This document shows positions 30,037 to 39,565 of a stretch of 61,294 nt of DNA, in pieces (the stretch's first letter is position 1; every line of letters begins with the position of its first letter). A program made the translations under genes and the position numbers. The notes under the pieces were generated by a model. The model saw nothing but the letters and a program-made list of their open reading frames with translations. It made no database searches and had not been told where the DNA came from. The stretch is from Romboutsia faecis. GTDB lineage: Bacteria; Bacillota; Clostridia; Peptostreptococcales; Peptostreptococcaceae. The stretch is taken from assembly GCF_014323405.1 (NCBI RefSeq), contig NZ_JACRWE010000010.1, positions 1 through 61,294 of the forward strand, written 5' to 3'.

Positions 30037-33000
30037 CTATATATCAAAATCTTCACTTTCATAATCTAAATCGTCATAATTCATATCTTCCTCAAGATCT
30101 AAATCATCTATATCAGCATCCGTTTCATCAACTAATTCATCATCTATCTCTTCGATTATGTGAGTATCTTCTACTTCTTGCATATCGTCTATTAGACTTA
30201 TTTCAAAGTTTCCATCTGTATCATCCATATCAACAGATTCTCTTACTTCTATTTCTTTATCCTCATCAGTTAATACCTTAACATCTAAGCATAAACTTTG
30301 AAGTTCTTTTATAAGAACCTTAAATGATTCAGGGATTCCTGGCTCAGGAATATTTTCTCCCTTAACTATTGCTTCGTAAGTTCTAACACGTCCTACAACG
30401 TCATCAGACTTAACTGTAAGTATTTCTTGAAGTATATGAGCAGCTCCGTATGCTTCTAATGCCCAAACCTCCATCTCACCAAATCTTTGTCCACCAAATT
30501 GTGCTTTACCACCTAGTGGTTGTTGAGTTACTAGTGAGTATGGTCCTGTACTTCTTGCATGTAACTTATCATCAACTAAGTGATGCAGTTTAAGCATATA
30601 CATGTATCCTACAGTTATCCTATTATCAAATGTTTCACCTGTTCTACCATCATATAATGTTAATTTACCATCTTCAGGGTATCCAGCTTCTCTAAGAGCA
30701 TTTCTTATGTCACTTTCTTTCGCACCATCGAATACAGATGTAGCAACATGCCATCCTAAAGCCTTAGCAGCAAGACCTAAATGAACTTCAAGTACCTGAC
30801 CGATGTTCATACGTGATGGTACCCCTTGTGGGTTAAGAACTATATCAAGTGGAGTTCCATCAGCCATAAACGGCATATCTTCTTCAGGTAATACTCTAGA
30901 TATAACCCCTTTGTTACCATGACGTCCGGCCATCTTATCTCCAACTTTTATTTTTCTCTTCTTAGCTATATAACATCTAACTAATTCATTAACACCTGGA
31001 GATAAATCATCTCCATTTTCTCTAGTGAACACTTTTACATCAACTATTATTCCAGATTCTCCATGAGGAACTTTAAGTGAAGTATCTCTAACTTCTCTTG
31101 CTTTTTCTCCGAAGATTGCACGAAGTAATCTTTCTTCAGCAGTAAGTTCAGTTTCTCCTTTTGGAGTTACTTTACCAACTAATATATCTCCTGAATCTAC
31201 CTCAGCACCTATTCTGATTATACCTCTATCATCTAAGTTCTTTATAGCACTTTCAGATACATTAGGTATATCTCTAGTTATTTCTTCTGGTCCTAGCTTA
31301 GTATCTCTAGCTTCACATTCATATTCTTCTATATGAATTGTTGATAATCTATCTTCTTTAACTAATCTTTCATTTATTAAGATGGCATCTTCGTAGTTGT
31401 AACCTTCCCAAGTCATGAATGCTATGAAACAGTTTCTTCCTAGAGCTACTTCACCTAAGTCAGTAGCTGGTCCATCTGCTATAACATCTCCAGCTTGTAT
31501 TACATCATTTTTACTGATGATCGGAGTTTGGTTTATACAAGTACCTGAGTTTGAACGTTTAAATTTAAGTAATTTATATCTGTCCTTACTTCCATCTTCT
31601 TTTCTTATTATTATTTCATCTGCAGTAACTCTTTCTGCTATACCTGAGTTTTTAGCAACTACAACAGCTCCAGAGTCTTTAGCTGCTCTATATTCTACCC
31701 CTGTACCTATTACTGGTGCTTCTCTTCTAACTAGAGGCACGGCTTGACGCTGCATGTTTGATCCCATTAGGGCACGGTTGGCATCGTCATTTTCTAAGAA
31801 TGGTATCATAGCTGTAGCTATAGAAACAACTTGCTTAGGAGATATATCCATATAATCTACTCTACTTGCAGGAACTAGTTCAACTGCACCGTTTACAGTT
31901 CTACAAACAACTCTGTTGTTTACGAACTCATTGTTGTCAGTTAAAGGTTCATTTGCTTGAGCTCTTACGAATAAATCTTCTTCATCAGCAGTTAAATAAT
32001 GTATTTCATTTGTTATTCTTCCAGCTTCCTTATCATATTTTCTGTAAGGAGACTCAATGAATCCATATTCATTTATCTTAGCATAAGTTCCTAATGAGTT
32101 TATAAGACCGATGTTTGGCCCTTCTGGAGTCTCTATTGGACACATTCTTCCGTAGTGTGAATGATGAACGTCACGAACTTCGAATCCAGCTCTTTCTCTT
32201 GAAAGTCCTCCTGGTCCTAATGCTGATAATCTTCTCTTATGTGTTAACTCAGATAATGGGTTCGTTTGATCCATGAACTGAGATAGCTGAGAACTACCAA
32301 AGAATTCTTTTATCGCAGCAGAAACAGGTCTTATGTTTACTAATGCTTGCGGAGTTATTGATTCCATGTCTTGAACAGTCATTCTTTCTTTTATAACTCT
32401 TTCCATTCTTGAAAGACCAATTCTGACTTGATTTTGTAGTAATTCTCCTACTGATCTTATTCTTCTATTTCCTAGGTGATCTATATCATCTATATTACCT
32501 ATTTCATAGAATAAGTTAAATTCATAACTTATTGAAGCTATTATATCATCTAATAATATGTGCTTTGGTACAAGCTCTTTCATTCTTATCTTTATAGCTT
32601 CTTTTATTTCTTCTTCGTCACTATACTCATCTAATATTTCTTTTAATGTTGGATAGTGAACTTTTTCTTTTATATTTAATTCATCTATGTCAAAATTAAT
32701 ATGAGACTTGATGTCTACAAAGTTGTTTCCTATTACTTTAACTGTAGTATCCTCATCAACAAGTACATTTACTACGTTTATACCTGAGTTTTGGATATCT
32801 TTAGCTATTTCATAAGATATTTTATCTCCAGCTTTAACAAACACTTCTCCTGTTTCAGGATTTATTATATCTTCAGCTGAAACTTTATTCATTATTCTGT
32901 AGCATAAAGCAAGTTTCTTATTAAATTTATATCTTCCTACTTTAGCTAAATCGTACCTTTTTGGATCAAAGAATAAAGCATTTAATAGCGATGAAGCACT

Positions 33001-33744
33001 TTCAACTGTTGGTGGTTCACCTGGTCTTAACTTTTTGTAGATTTCTACTAATCCTTCTTCAACAGTCTTAGTATTATCTTTCTCTAAAGTAGCACTTAAT
33101 CTTTCATCTTCACCTAAAAGTTCGATTATCTCAGCATCTGTTCCTATACCCAATGCTCTAAGTAAAACAGTTACTGGTTGCTTTCTAGTTCTATCAACTC
33201 TTACAGATATAACATCATTAGAATCTGTTTCATATTCTAACCATGCACCTCTGTTAGGTATAACTGTAGAAGATATTAATCTCTTACCTGTTTTGTCTCT
33301 CTCTTCAGCATAATAAACACCTGGAGATCTAACTAATTGACTTACTATAACTCTTTCCGCACCATTTATTACGAAAGTTCCTCTTTCTGTCATAAGTGGG
33401 AAATCGCCCATAAATACTTCTTGTTCTTTTATTTCCCCAGTTTCTTTATTTATAAGTCTTACTTTAACTTTTAGAGGCGCACAGTATGTAGCATCTCTTT
33501 CTTTACATTCTTCTATATCGTATTTCGGCTTATCATCTAAAGAGTAATCAACAAATTCTAATATAAGATTACCTGTATAATCTTCTATTGGAGAAATATC
33601 TTCAAATACTTCTTTTAACCCTTCTTCTAAAAACCACTTATATGAATCAACTTGTAATTCTATAAGATTTGGTAAATCAGCTATTTCTTTTATCTTAGAA
33701 AAGCTCATTCTAGTTCTCTTACCTATCGTGACAGGATGTGGCAT
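30037..33744 (-). CDS. rpoB: DNA-directed RNA polymerase subunit beta
   Basis: Beta, 1235 residues. The rifampicin region reads [20 protein letters not shown] then [20 protein letters not shown], with the Asp, His and Ser positions usually mutated in resistance in their wild-type state. Downstream NADF-partner motifs such as [20 protein letters not shown] are intact. The last 50 or so residues are strongly acidic (many Asp and Glu) after the normal C-terminal core, an extension also known in clostridial beta subunits. It has its own promoter after the rplL terminator and is co-transcribed with rpoC. Confidence 0.98.
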   Translation of the reverse strand: MPHPVTIGKRTRMSFSKIKEIADLPNLIELQVDSYKWFLEEGLKEVFEDISPIEDYTGNLILEFVDYSLDDKPKYDIEECKERDATYCAPLKVKVRLINKETGEIKEQEVFMGDFPLMTERGTFVINGAERVIVSQLVRSPGVYYAEERDKTGKRLISSTVIPNRGAWLEYETDSNDVISVRVDRTRKQPVTVLLRALGIGTDAEIIELLGEDERLSATLEKDNTKTVEEGLVEIYKKLRPGEPPTVESASSLLNALFFDPKRYDLAKVGRYKFNKKLALCYRIMNKVSAEDIINPETGEVFVKAGDKISYEIAKDIQNSGINVVNVLVDEDTTVKVIGNNFVDIKSHINFDIDELNIKEKVHYPTLKEILDEYSDEEEIKEAIKIRMKELVPKHILLDDIIASISYEFNLFYEIGNIDDIDHLGNRRIRSVGELLQNQVRIGLSRMERVIKERMTVQDMESITPQALVNIRPVSAAIKEFFGSSQLSQFMDQTNPLSELTHKRRLSALGPGGLSRERAGFEVRDVHHSHYGRMCPIETPEGPNIGLINSLGTYAKINEYGFIESPYRKYDKEAGRITNEIHYLTADEEDLFVRAQANEPLTDNNEFVNNRVVCRTVNGAVELVPASRVDYMDISPKQVVSIATAMIPFLENDDANRALMGSNMQRQAVPLVRREAPVIGTGVEYRAAKDSGAVVVAKNSGIAERVTADEIIIRKEDGSKDRYKLLKFKRSNSGTCINQTPIISKNDVIQAGDVIADGPATDLGEVALGRNCFIAFMTWEGYNYEDAILINERLVKEDRLSTIHIEEYECEARDTKLGPEEITRDIPNVSESAIKNLDDRGIIRIGAEVDSGDILVGKVTPKGETELTAEERLLRAIFGEKAREVRDTSLKVPHGESGIIVDVKVFTRENGDDLSPGVNELVRCYIAKKRKIKVGDKMAGRHGNKGVISRVLPEEDMPFMADGTPLDIVLNPQGVPSRMNIGQVLEVHLGLAAKALGWHVATSVFDGAKESDIRNALREAGYPEDGKLTLYDGRTGETFDNRITVGYMYMLKLHHLVDDKLHARSTGPYSLVTQQPLGGKAQFGGQRFGEMEVWALEAYGAAHILQEILTVKSDDVVGRVRTYEAIVKGENIPEPGIPESFKVLIKELQSLCLDVKVLTDEDKEIEVRESVDMDDTDGNFEISLIDDMQEVEDTHIIEEIDDELVDETDADIDDLDLEEDMNYDDLDYESEDFDI

Positions 33745-33803
33745 TCACTTTTCACCTCTCAATAATTAAAAATAAAACCATAGTCATTCTAACGCATCTA
33801 ATA

Positions 33804-33832
33804 ATTTTACCATAAGAATTATTATTTTTCAA
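33804..33832 (-). promoter_or_regulatory. Promoter of rpoB-rpoC
   Basis: Minus strand -35 TTGAAA (33832-33827), 17-base spacer ending TGG, -10 TAAAAT (33809-33804), a TGn-extended type. Transcription would start about 50 bases before the rpoB ATG. Upstream DNA to the rplL terminator is AT-rich and holds two TTATGCACA 9-mers. Confidence 0.65.
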
Positions 33833-33962
33833 TATGTATATTAATAACTATTACACAATCTGTGCATAATTATTCAACCTCACAAAATATGCATTATTTA
33901 TTATGCACAAAATGCCAATCTATAATTCTAATTTTTCCGTATATTTTATATTTTTTATATAG

Positions 33963-33994
33963 ATATAAAAAAAAGATGCCAAAAGGCATCTTTT
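33963..33994 (-). terminator. Terminator/attenuator between rplL and rpoB
   Basis: Perfect 10-bp hairpin AAAAGATGCC/GGCATCTTTT with a four-base loop and a run of T on the minus strand, 17 bases after the rplL stop. In other bacteria a partial terminator here sets the ratio of r-proteins to polymerase; since a separate rpoB promoter is present, both may contribute. Confidence 0.9.
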
Positions 33995-34011
33995 CTGTTT
34001 TTTTATAAAAA

Positions 34012-34374
34012 CTACTTAACTTCTACAGTAGCTCCAGCAGCTTCTAATTTAGCTTTCATTTCTTCAGCTTCTTCTTTAGAAACTCCTTCTTTAACAGTCT
34101 TAGGAGCGTTGTCAACTACTTCTTTAGCTTCTTTTAATCCTAATCCAGTTATTTCTCTAACAGCTTTTATAACTCCAACTTTTGAAGATCCAGCTCCTGC
34201 TAATACTACGTCGAATTCAGTTTTTTCTTCAGCAGCTCCACCAGCAACTGCACCAGCCATCATAACTGGAGCTGAAGCAGATACACCGAATTTTTCTTCA
34301 GCAGCTTTAACTAATTCATTTAATTCTAAAACTTTCATGTTTTCTATAGCTTCTAATATTTGTTCTATTGTCAT
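34012..34374 (-). CDS. rplL: 50S ribosomal protein L7/L12
   Basis: L7/L12, 120 residues, the multicopy stalk protein that recruits translation GTPases. It has the N-terminal dimerisation segment [20 protein letters not shown], an Ala/Gly-rich hinge and the C-terminal domain with [23 protein letters not shown] 34374 is used; the GTG three codons earlier overlaps the GGAGGTG Shine-Dalgarno. It is 87 bases after rplJ and ends before a terminator. Confidence 0.98.
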   Translation of the reverse strand: MTIEQILEAIENMKVLELNELVKAAEEKFGVSASAPVMMAGAVAGGAAEEKTEFDVVLAGAGSSKVGVIKAVREITGLGLKEAKEVVDNAPKTVKEGVSKEEAEEMKAKLEAAGATVEVK

Positions 34375-34461
34375 TTTTAGCACCTCCGAATATTTTTCTT
34401 AAATTATTTTTATTATGATAATATCACTATGCAACATTATCTATTTTTTCAAAATTGACAA

Positions 34462-34965
34462 TTAAGCTTCTTGTCCTTCTTCTTTCTTTATCATTGCATC
34501 TATTAAGTATGCGAAGTTTGACATTGGAGCCTTTAAGCTTCCAAGTAACTTAGCAAGAAGAACTTCTCTTGATGGTATATTAGCGAACTCAACTATTTGA
34601 GATTCGTTGTAGAATTCTCCTTCTACTACACCCATTTTTAATTGCATTTTTGGATGAGCATCCATGAATTCTTTTAATATTCTAGCTGGAGCAACAGGAT
34701 CTTCGTATCCGAATGCTATTGCATTAGTCCCAACTAATAGCTCATCGTTGAATTGTTCTACACCAACTTCTTTAGCAGCTCTTCTTACTAAAGTGTTTTT
34801 GTATACCTTATATTCAACACCAGCTTCTCTCATTTTCTTTCTTAATTCAGTTACTTCCTCAACTGTTAATCCTCTGTAGTCAACTACGATTGCAGAAGAA
34901 GATTTTTGTAACTTTTCAACTATTTCACTAACAACTTGTGATTTAAGTTCTATAGCTTGTCTCAT
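34462..34965 (-). CDS. rplJ: 50S ribosomal protein L10
   Basis: L10, 167 residues, the stalk base that binds L7/L12 dimers through its C-terminal helix. It shows SSAIVVDYRGLTVEEVTELR, REAGVEYKVYKNTLVRRAAK and APMSNFAYLIDAMIKKEEGQ. It heads the rplJ-rplL pair behind an L10 leader with an intrinsic terminator, so it likely represses its own transcription when free. Confidence 0.97.
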   Translation of the reverse strand: MRQAIELKSQVVSEIVEKLQKSSSAIVVDYRGLTVEEVTELRKKMREAGVEYKVYKNTLVRRAAKEVGVEQFNDELLVGTNAIAFGYEDPVAPARILKEFMDAHPKMQLKMGVVEGEFYNESQIVEFANIPSREVLLAKLLGSLKAPMSNFAYLIDAMIKKEEGQEA

Positions 34966-34974
34966 CTAAACGTG

Positions 34975-35130
34975 CACCTCCTTCACCTGATAGGTTTGTT
35001 TACGCCGTATATCTCATTAAAAAAAGCTTTTGTATCAATTAGTAGACACACAAAGCTTTAGTAATTCAATCCATCTAAAACCTCGGTAGGATATTTAAGC
35101 AACCGCCCCTACTGTCTACGGCAAAACTAT
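34975..35130 (-). promoter_or_regulatory. L10 leader with intrinsic terminator (rplJ-rplL attenuator)
   Basis: The minus-strand leader has the L10-binding signature GGTTGCTTAAATATCCTACC followed by GAGG, pairing with the preceding GTAGGGGC segment (about 35080-35122). Downstream, arms 35023-35033 and 35050-35059 form a terminator hairpin (AAAGCTTTGT with ACAAAAGCTTT) followed by seven T. Firmicute L10 leaders are known to sense the free L10(L12)4 complex. The visible terminator fits control by transcription attenuation. Confidence 0.85.
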
Positions 35131-35153
35131 TATTTTTTATATCAACAAATGTT

Positions 35154-35182
35154 ATATTAACATTTTTGTTTATCTGTGTCAA
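35154..35182 (-). promoter_or_regulatory. Promoter of rplJ-rplL
   Basis: -35 TTGACA (35182-35177), 17-base spacer, -10 TAATAT (35159-35154) on the minus strand. The -35 begins 8 bases after the rplA stop. It places the transcription start just ahead of the L10 leader. Confidence 0.75.
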
Positions 35183-35190
35183 CAGGATAA

Positions 35191-35889
35191 TTATTCTGCT
35201 ATTTTAGCTGGATTCACTTTCACTCCAGGTCCCATAGTAGAAGCAACTGATATACTTCTTAAGTATTGTCCTTTAGCAGCAGCTGGCTTAGCTTTAACTA
35301 CAGCATCCATTAATGCAGCAAAGTTTTCAGCTAATTTTTCTCCACCGAAAGATACTTTACCTACAGTAACGTGTATTATGTTAGTCTTGTCTAATCTATA
35401 CTCAACTTTACCTGCTTTTATTTCGTCTATAGCTTTAGCTACATCAAATGTAACTGTTCCTGATTTAGGGTTTGGCATTAAACCTTTAGGTCCTAATACT
35501 CTACCTAATCTACCAACTACACCCATCATATCTGGAGTAGCAACAACTATATCGAATTCGAACCAGTTTTCACCTTGTATTTTTTGAACTAAATCTTCAG
35601 CTCCTACAAAGTCTGCTCCTGCATTCTTAGCTTCTTCAGCTTTTGCACCTTTAGCGAAAACTAAAACTCTTTTAGTTTTACCAGTACCGTGTGGTAATAC
35701 AACCGCACCTCTAACTTGTTGATCAGCATGTCTTGAGTCAACACCTAATTTGATGTGAGCTTCTACAGTCTCATCGAATTTAGCATTAGCTATTTCAGAA
35801 ACTAAAGTTAATGCTTCTTTAGCATCGTACATTCTAGTTCTATCAACTCTGCTTAATGCTTCTACGTATTTTTTACTTTTATTAGCCAT
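35191..35889 (-). CDS. rplA: 50S ribosomal protein L1
   Basis: L1, 232 residues, of the mobile L1 stalk that guides E-site tRNA release. It has [40 protein letters not shown] and [19 protein letters not shown]. It follows rplK with a 69-base spacer that contains a candidate L1 target hairpin, and is followed by the rplJ promoter. Confidence 0.98.
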   Translation of the reverse strand: MANKSKKYVEALSRVDRTRMYDAKEALTLVSEIANAKFDETVEAHIKLGVDSRHADQQVRGAVVLPHGTGKTKRVLVFAKGAKAEEAKNAGADFVGAEDLVQKIQGENWFEFDIVVATPDMMGVVGRLGRVLGPKGLMPNPKSGTVTFDVAKAIDEIKAGKVEYRLDKTNIIHVTVGKVSFGGEKLAENFAALMDAVVKAKPAAAKGQYLRSISVASTMGPGVKVNPAKIAE

Positions 35890-35894
35890 TTTTA

Positions 35895-35950
35895 TTCCTC
35901 CTAGTGGTATTTTTCGGTTTAAAACCTCCCACTTCTATACGAAGTGTCTA
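35895..35950 (-). promoter_or_regulatory. Hairpin in the rplK-rplA spacer, possible L1 operator
   Basis: The spacer holds a CACTTC/GAAGTG hairpin and, overlapping it, a stem GTGG...GGTTT/AACC...CCAC with an asymmetric purine-rich internal loop just before the rplA Shine-Dalgarno. L1 represses its own mRNA in many bacteria by binding a stem with an asymmetric loop. Identity is inferred from shape and place only. Confidence 0.35.
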
Positions 35951-35958
35951 ATTTGAAA

Positions 35959-36384
35959 TTAGTCTTCTACAACGATACCCATACTTCTTGCAGTACCAGC
36001 TATCATGCTCATAGCAGCTTCAACTGATGCAGCGTTTAAGTCAGGCATTTTTAATTCAGCTATTTTTCTAACTTCATCAGATGATAAAGTAGCAACCTTC
36101 TTCTTGTTTGGTTCTCCTGAAGCTGAATCTAAACCAGCAGCTTTCTTTAATAATACTGCAGCTGGTGGAGTTTTTGTTATGAAACTGAATGATCTATCTT
36201 GATATACAGTTATAACAACTGGTATTATCATCCCAGCTTGATCTGCAGTTTTAGCATTGAATTCCTTTGTGAATCCCATTATGTTAACACCGTGTTGTCC
36301 TAATGCTGGACCAACTGGTGGTGCTGGAGTAGCCTTTCCTGCAGGTATTTGTAATTTTATTTGACCTATAACTTTTTTAGCCAT
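35959..36384 (-). CDS. rplK: 50S ribosomal protein L11
   Basis: L11, 141 residues, at the GTPase-associated centre and the thiostrepton site. It has the [20 protein letters not shown] loop, [15 protein letters not shown] and the C-terminal RNA-binding end [20 protein letters not shown]. It follows nusG by 37 bases and precedes rplA. Confidence 0.98.
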   Translation of the reverse strand: MAKKVIGQIKLQIPAGKATPAPPVGPALGQHGVNIMGFTKEFNAKTADQAGMIIPVVITVYQDRSFSFITKTPPAAVLLKKAAGLDSASGEPNKKKVATLSSDEVRKIAELKMPDLNAASVEAAMSMIAGTARSMGIVVED

Positions 36385-36421
36385 TTTTATCGCACCTCCT
36401 CAGATTATTTACATATAAAAA

Positions 36422-36964
36422 TTATATTCTTTCTATACTATCAATGTCCATTTCAAATGGAGTCTTTTTATTAAAAGCATCCAAGCAAACAGTAACAGTT
36501 TTGTTTTCCATGTTGATTTTTTCTATAGTCCCTATTTTTCCGCTGAATGGACCATTTTTGATTTGAACGTTGTCTCCAACTTCTAAATCAGTTTCTCCAT
36601 TAACAACTTTATTAGACTCTAAATCAATACCCATAGCAATAACTTCATCATCACTTAATGGTACTGGCTTTGAACCAGGTCCAACAAATCCTGTAACTCC
36701 CTTAGTATTTCTTACGATATACCAAGATTCATCTGTAATAATCATCTTAATTAATACATAACTTGGGTATACTTTTCTTTGTCTAGTTTTTTCCTTACCT
36801 GTTTTAGTAGTTTCAACTACATCTTCAGTAGGAACAACAACTTGAGTTATGCAATCTTCCATACCTCTAGTCTTTACAGCTTTTTCTATAGTAGCTTTAA
36901 CCTTGTTCTCATGTCCTGAATAGGTATGAACTACATACCATCTTGCTTCTTGTAATTCTGACAT
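36422..36964 (-). CDS. nusG: Transcription termination/antitermination factor NusG
   Basis: NusG, 180 residues. It binds the polymerase clamp and couples transcription to translation or pausing. The NGN domain has ARWYVVHTYSGHENKVKATI and RKVYPSYVLIKM; the KOW domain starts EVGDNVQIKNGPFSGKIGTI near residue 125. It lies 18 bases after secE, with rplK next. Confidence 0.97.
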   Translation of the reverse strand: MSELQEARWYVVHTYSGHENKVKATIEKAVKTRGMEDCITQVVVPTEDVVETTKTGKEKTRQRKVYPSYVLIKMIITDESWYIVRNTKGVTGFVGPGSKPVPLSDDEVIAMGIDLESNKVVNGETDLEVGDNVQIKNGPFSGKIGTIEKINMENKTVTVCLDAFNKKTPFEMDIDSIERI

Positions 36965-36982
36965 TGTCTTTCTCCTTTTTAT

Positions 36983-37207
36983 CTATTTTAGTATAAATGC
37001 TAGCGCACCAGATAAAGCAGTGTCTAATAGCCATACTAATATAGTGAACGAAATAACTACAGTTAAAACTATTCCTGTATTTTTCAGTAATTCCTTTTTT
37101 GTCGGCCACGTAACTCTTTTTAACTCTTGCTTAGTTTCTTTTATATAAGTTACTAAACTAAATCTTTTCTTTTTAGGCATTATGCCATTTTTTACCTGAG
37201 TAGCCAT
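36983..37207 (-). CDS. secE: Preprotein translocase subunit SecE
   Basis: SecE, 74 residues. It has one C-terminal membrane segment (about 43-70) preceded by the amphipathic helix with FSLVTYIKETKQELKRVTWP. It clamps SecY in the Sec translocon. It sits between rpmG and nusG, the standard order. The start ATG 37207 follows AAGGATG at a somewhat long spacing. Confidence 0.95.
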   Translation of the reverse strand: MATQVKNGIMPKKKRFSLVTYIKETKQELKRVTWPTKKELLKNTGIVLTVVISFTILVWLLDTALSGALAFILK

Positions 37208-37233
37208 ACTACACTCACATCCTTAATTAAAAA

Positions 37234-37383
37234 CTATTTTGTTTCTTTATGAGTAGTGTGTTTCTTACAGAATCTACAATATTTTTGTAATTCTATTCTA
37301 TCTGGGTTGTTTTTCTTGTTTTTAGTAGTGTTATAGTTTCTTTGCTTACATTCTGTACATGCTAAAGTTACTTTTACTCTCAT
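37234..37383 (-). CDS. rpmG: 50S ribosomal protein L33 (zinc-binding form)
   Basis: L33, 49 residues. It begins [20 protein letters not shown] and C9, C12, C36 and C39 form a zinc ribbon, so it is the C+ form. TTG-GAGGTG Shine-Dalgarno precedes ATG 37383. It starts the rpmG-secE-nusG-rplK-rplA unit, 26 bases before secE. Confidence 0.97.
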   Translation of the reverse strand: MRVKVTLACTECKQRNYNTTKNKKNNPDRIELQKYCRFCKKHTTHKETK

Positions 37384-37484
37384 CTGCTACACCTCCAACT
37401 TTTTGTAAGTAAATATATTAAATAATATAATACTTTAATTCTTTTAATTGAAGTATTATTACCTTCCAAATCATTACCTTGTAT

Positions 37485-37513
37485 AAGTTATCACAAATTA
37501 ATATGACTGTCAA
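37485..37513 (-). promoter_or_regulatory. Promoter of rpmG-secE-nusG-rplK-rplA
   Basis: -35 TTGACA (37513-37508), 17-base spacer, -10 TAACTT (37490-37485) on the minus strand. It lies 22 bases beyond the tuf copy 2 terminator. The leader of about 95 bases could form an AATAATACTT/AAGTATTAT hairpin. Confidence 0.65.
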
Positions 37514-37534
37514 TGTTTTTGTCTTTTCATTCTT

Positions 37535-37568
37535 AAAAAAAAGAGGAGTAAATTCCCCCTCTTTTTTT
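37535..37568 (-). terminator. Terminator of tuf copy 2
   Basis: Hairpin AAAAAAAGAGG.../...CCTCTTTTTTTT with GC core GAGGGGGA/ACTCCTC-type pairing and a long T run on the minus strand, 21 bases after the tuf stop. Confidence 0.9.
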
Positions 37569-37587
37569 GGCTATTTCTTATTCAGAA

Positions 37588-38796
37588 ATTATTCCATTAT
37601 AGAAGCAACAACACCTGATGCTACTGTTCTTCCACCTTCTCTTATTGCGAATCTTAATCCTTCTTCAACACATATAGAGTTTATTAAATCAACTTCTATA
37701 GTTACGTTATCTCCAGGCATTACCATTTCTATTCCTTCTGGTAATTTACAAGCACCTGTTACGTCAGTTGTTCTGAAGTAGAATTGTGGTCTGTATCCAT
37801 CGAAGAATGGAGTATGTCTTCCACCTTCTTCTTTTTTAAGAACGTATATTTCTGCCATGAATTTAGTGTGAGCTTTAACTGTTCCTGGCTTAGCTAATAC
37901 TTGTCCTCTTTCTATATCAGTTCTTTGAACACCTCTTAATAATGCTCCTATGTTATCTCCAGCTTCTGCTTGATCTAGTAATTTTCTGAACATTTCTACT
38001 CCAGTAACTACTATCTTTCTTGGCTCTTCAGTTAATCCAACTACTTCTACTTCGTCTTGAACTTTTAAGATACCTCTTTCAACTCTACCTGTAGCAACTG
38101 TTCCTCTACCTGTTATAGAGAATACGTCTTCTACTGGCATTAAGAAGTCTTTATCAACATCTCTTTCTGGAGCTGGTATATATTCGTCTATTATTTCGAA
38201 TAATTCTACTATTTTATCTCCCCAAGCTGAAGTTGGATCTTCTAAAGCCATTAAAGCTGATCCTCTTACTATTGGAGTGTCATCTCCTGGGAATTCGTAC
38301 TCATTTAATAAGTCTCTTATTTCCATTTCAACTAACTCTAATAATTCTTCATCGTCTACCATATCACATTTGTTTAAGAATACTACTATGTATGGTACAC
38401 CAACTTGTCTTGATAATAATATATGCTCTCTTGTTTGAGGCATTGGTCCATCAGTTGCTGAACAAACTAATATAGCACCGTCCATTTGAGCAGCACCTGT
38501 TATCATGTTCTTAACGTAGTCAGCATGTCCTGGACAGTCAACGTGAGCGTAGTGTCTGTTTGGAGTTTCATACTCAACGTGAGCAGTTGATATTGTGATA
38601 CCTCTTTCTCTTTCTTCTGGAGCTTTATCTATGTTAGCAAAGTCTACAGCTTCTCCTAATTGATATCTTTCGTGTAAAGTTTTTGTTATAGCAGCTGTTA
38701 ATGTAGTTTTACCGTGGTCAACGTGACCTATAGTTCCTATATTAACATGTGGTTTACTTCTTTCAAATTTAGCTTTAGCCATTTTGAAATACCTCC
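37588..38796. repeat. tuf repeat copy 2 (1.2-kb direct repeat with 21798-23006)
   Basis: Same orientation as copy 1 and offset by 15790 bases. Differences from copy 1 are at 38549, 38663 and 38747 only, by visual reading. Homologous recombination between the copies would delete or duplicate the intervening rpmG-to-fusA block, so identity is presumably kept by conversion. Confidence 0.93.
37589..38782 (-). CDS. tuf: Translation elongation factor Tu (copy 2)
   Basis: Second EF-Tu, 397 residues and identical in protein sequence to the copy at 21799-22992. All GTPase motifs are intact ([21 protein letters not shown]). It has its own promoter at the end of sigH and its own terminator, so this copy is a single-gene unit while copy 1 depends on the str operon or read-through. 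Two tuf genes in these two places are common in this bacterial family. Confidence 0.98.
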   Translation of the reverse strand: MAKAKFERSKPHVNIGTIGHVDHGKTTLTAAITKTLHERYQLGEAVDFANIDKAPEERERGITISTAHVEYETPNRHYAHVDCPGHADYVKNMITGAAQMDGAILVCSATDGPMPQTREHILLSRQVGVPYIVVFLNKCDMVDDEELLELVEMEIRDLLNEYEFPGDDTPIVRGSALMALEDPTSAWGDKIVELFEIIDEYIPAPERDVDKDFLMPVEDVFSITGRGTVATGRVERGILKVQDEVEVVGLTEEPRKIVVTGVEMFRKLLDQAEAGDNIGALLRGVQRTDIERGQVLAKPGTVKAHTKFMAEIYVLKKEEGGRHTPFFDGYRPQFYFRTTDVTGACKLPEGIEMVMPGDNVTIEVDLINSICVEEGLRFAIREGGRTVASGVVASIME

Positions 38797-38842
38797 TATT
38801 GTTATGTTATATAATTTTGCTTATAATAAGCTTATGGTAAGT

Positions 38843-38871
38843 ATTTTACTATTAATCATTTCTGTTTTCAA
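38843..38871 (-). promoter_or_regulatory. Promoter of tuf copy 2, overlapping the sigH 3' end
   Basis: -35 TTGAAA (38871-38866) lies in the last sigH codons, and after 17 bases the -10 TAAAAT is at 38848-38843 just past the sigH stop. It gives a leader of about 55 bases. No terminator is visible between sigH and tuf. Confidence 0.65.
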
Positions 38872-39499
38872 GATGTTTTTCCAATTTTCTCTTAACCCTT
38901 TGAAGAGCATTATCTATTGACTTTACATCTCTATTTAGTCTATCTGCTATGTACTGATATGACTTGCCATTTAAATATAGTTCTAATACTTCCAATTCTA
39001 AATCACTTAACAGTTCATCCATCTTTGATTGGATACGTTTTAACTCTTCTTTACTTATTATTAGCTCTTCTGGGTCTGTAACTATACTAGTAGCTATAAT
39101 ATCTAAAAGAGTTCTATCTGATTCCTCATCATATATTGGCTTATTCAAAGATACATACGAATTTAACGGTATATGTTTTTGTCTAGTAGCCGTCTTTATT
39201 GCAGTTATTATTTGTCTCGTTATGCATATTTCTGCGAAACATTTAAATGAGTTTGTTTTACTTCCATCAAAATCTCTTACTGCTTTATAAAGTCCTATCA
39301 TTCCTTCTTGTATAATATCTTCTTTATCTGCTCCTACCAAAAAATATGACTTAGCTTTTGCTTTAACAAAATTTCTATACTTTGTAATAATATACTCTAA
39401 AGCTAGTTTATCCCCATTACTTGCTTTTAATACTATATTATACTCATCTTGTTGATTATTATCTAAAAATTCATATTCTTTATCATTCGCTATTCCCAT
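38852..39499 (-). CDS. sigH: RNA polymerase sigma factor SigH
   Basis: Sigma-70 family factor, about 215 residues, of the SigH/SpoOH type that starts sporulation and transition-state transcription. Region 2 is seen around EYIITKYRNFVKAKAKSYFL and EDIIQEGMIGLYKAVRDFDG, and region 4 around LEVLELYLNGKSYQYIADRL. The start is ATG 39499, 8 bases after GGGGGA; an in-frame ATG 30 bases earlier (39529) would include that Shine-Dalgarno. Neighbours rlmB-rae1 upstream and tuf-rpmG-secE downstream match the usual Firmicute context. Confidence 0.95.
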   Translation of the reverse strand: MGIANDKEYEFLDNNQQDEYNIVLKASNGDKLALEYIITKYRNFVKAKAKSYFLVGADKEDIIQEGMIGLYKAVRDFDGSKTNSFKCFAEICITRQIITAIKTATRQKHIPLNSYVSLNKPIYDEESDRTLLDIIATSIVTDPEELIISKEELKRIQSKMDELLSDLELEVLELYLNGKSYQYIADRLNRDVKSIDNALQRVKRKLEKHLENRND

Positions 39500-39535
39500 T
39501 AATAATTCCCCCATTACTATCAATTTCATAGGTAT

Positions 39536-39565
39536 ATTATAGTCTAATAAAGTTAGCTACTTCAA
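39536..39565 (-). promoter_or_regulatory. Promoter of sigH overlapping the rae1 stop
   Basis: -35 TTGAAG (39565-39560), 18-base spacer, -10 TATAAT (39541-39536) on the minus strand. The -35 covers the rae1 stop codon, so sigH can be transcribed apart from rlmB-rae1. The hexamers fit the housekeeping sigma; whether a repressor acts here is unknown. Confidence 0.65.

Noticed and set aside
30037..30200. Acidic tail of RpoB as a frameshift product
   Set aside because: The frame is open and codon use is like the rest; acidic extensions are known in clostridial beta subunits.
32200..32330. Possible rifampicin-resistance change in rpoB
   Set aside because: The cluster residues visible ([22 protein letters not shown]) are the susceptible form.
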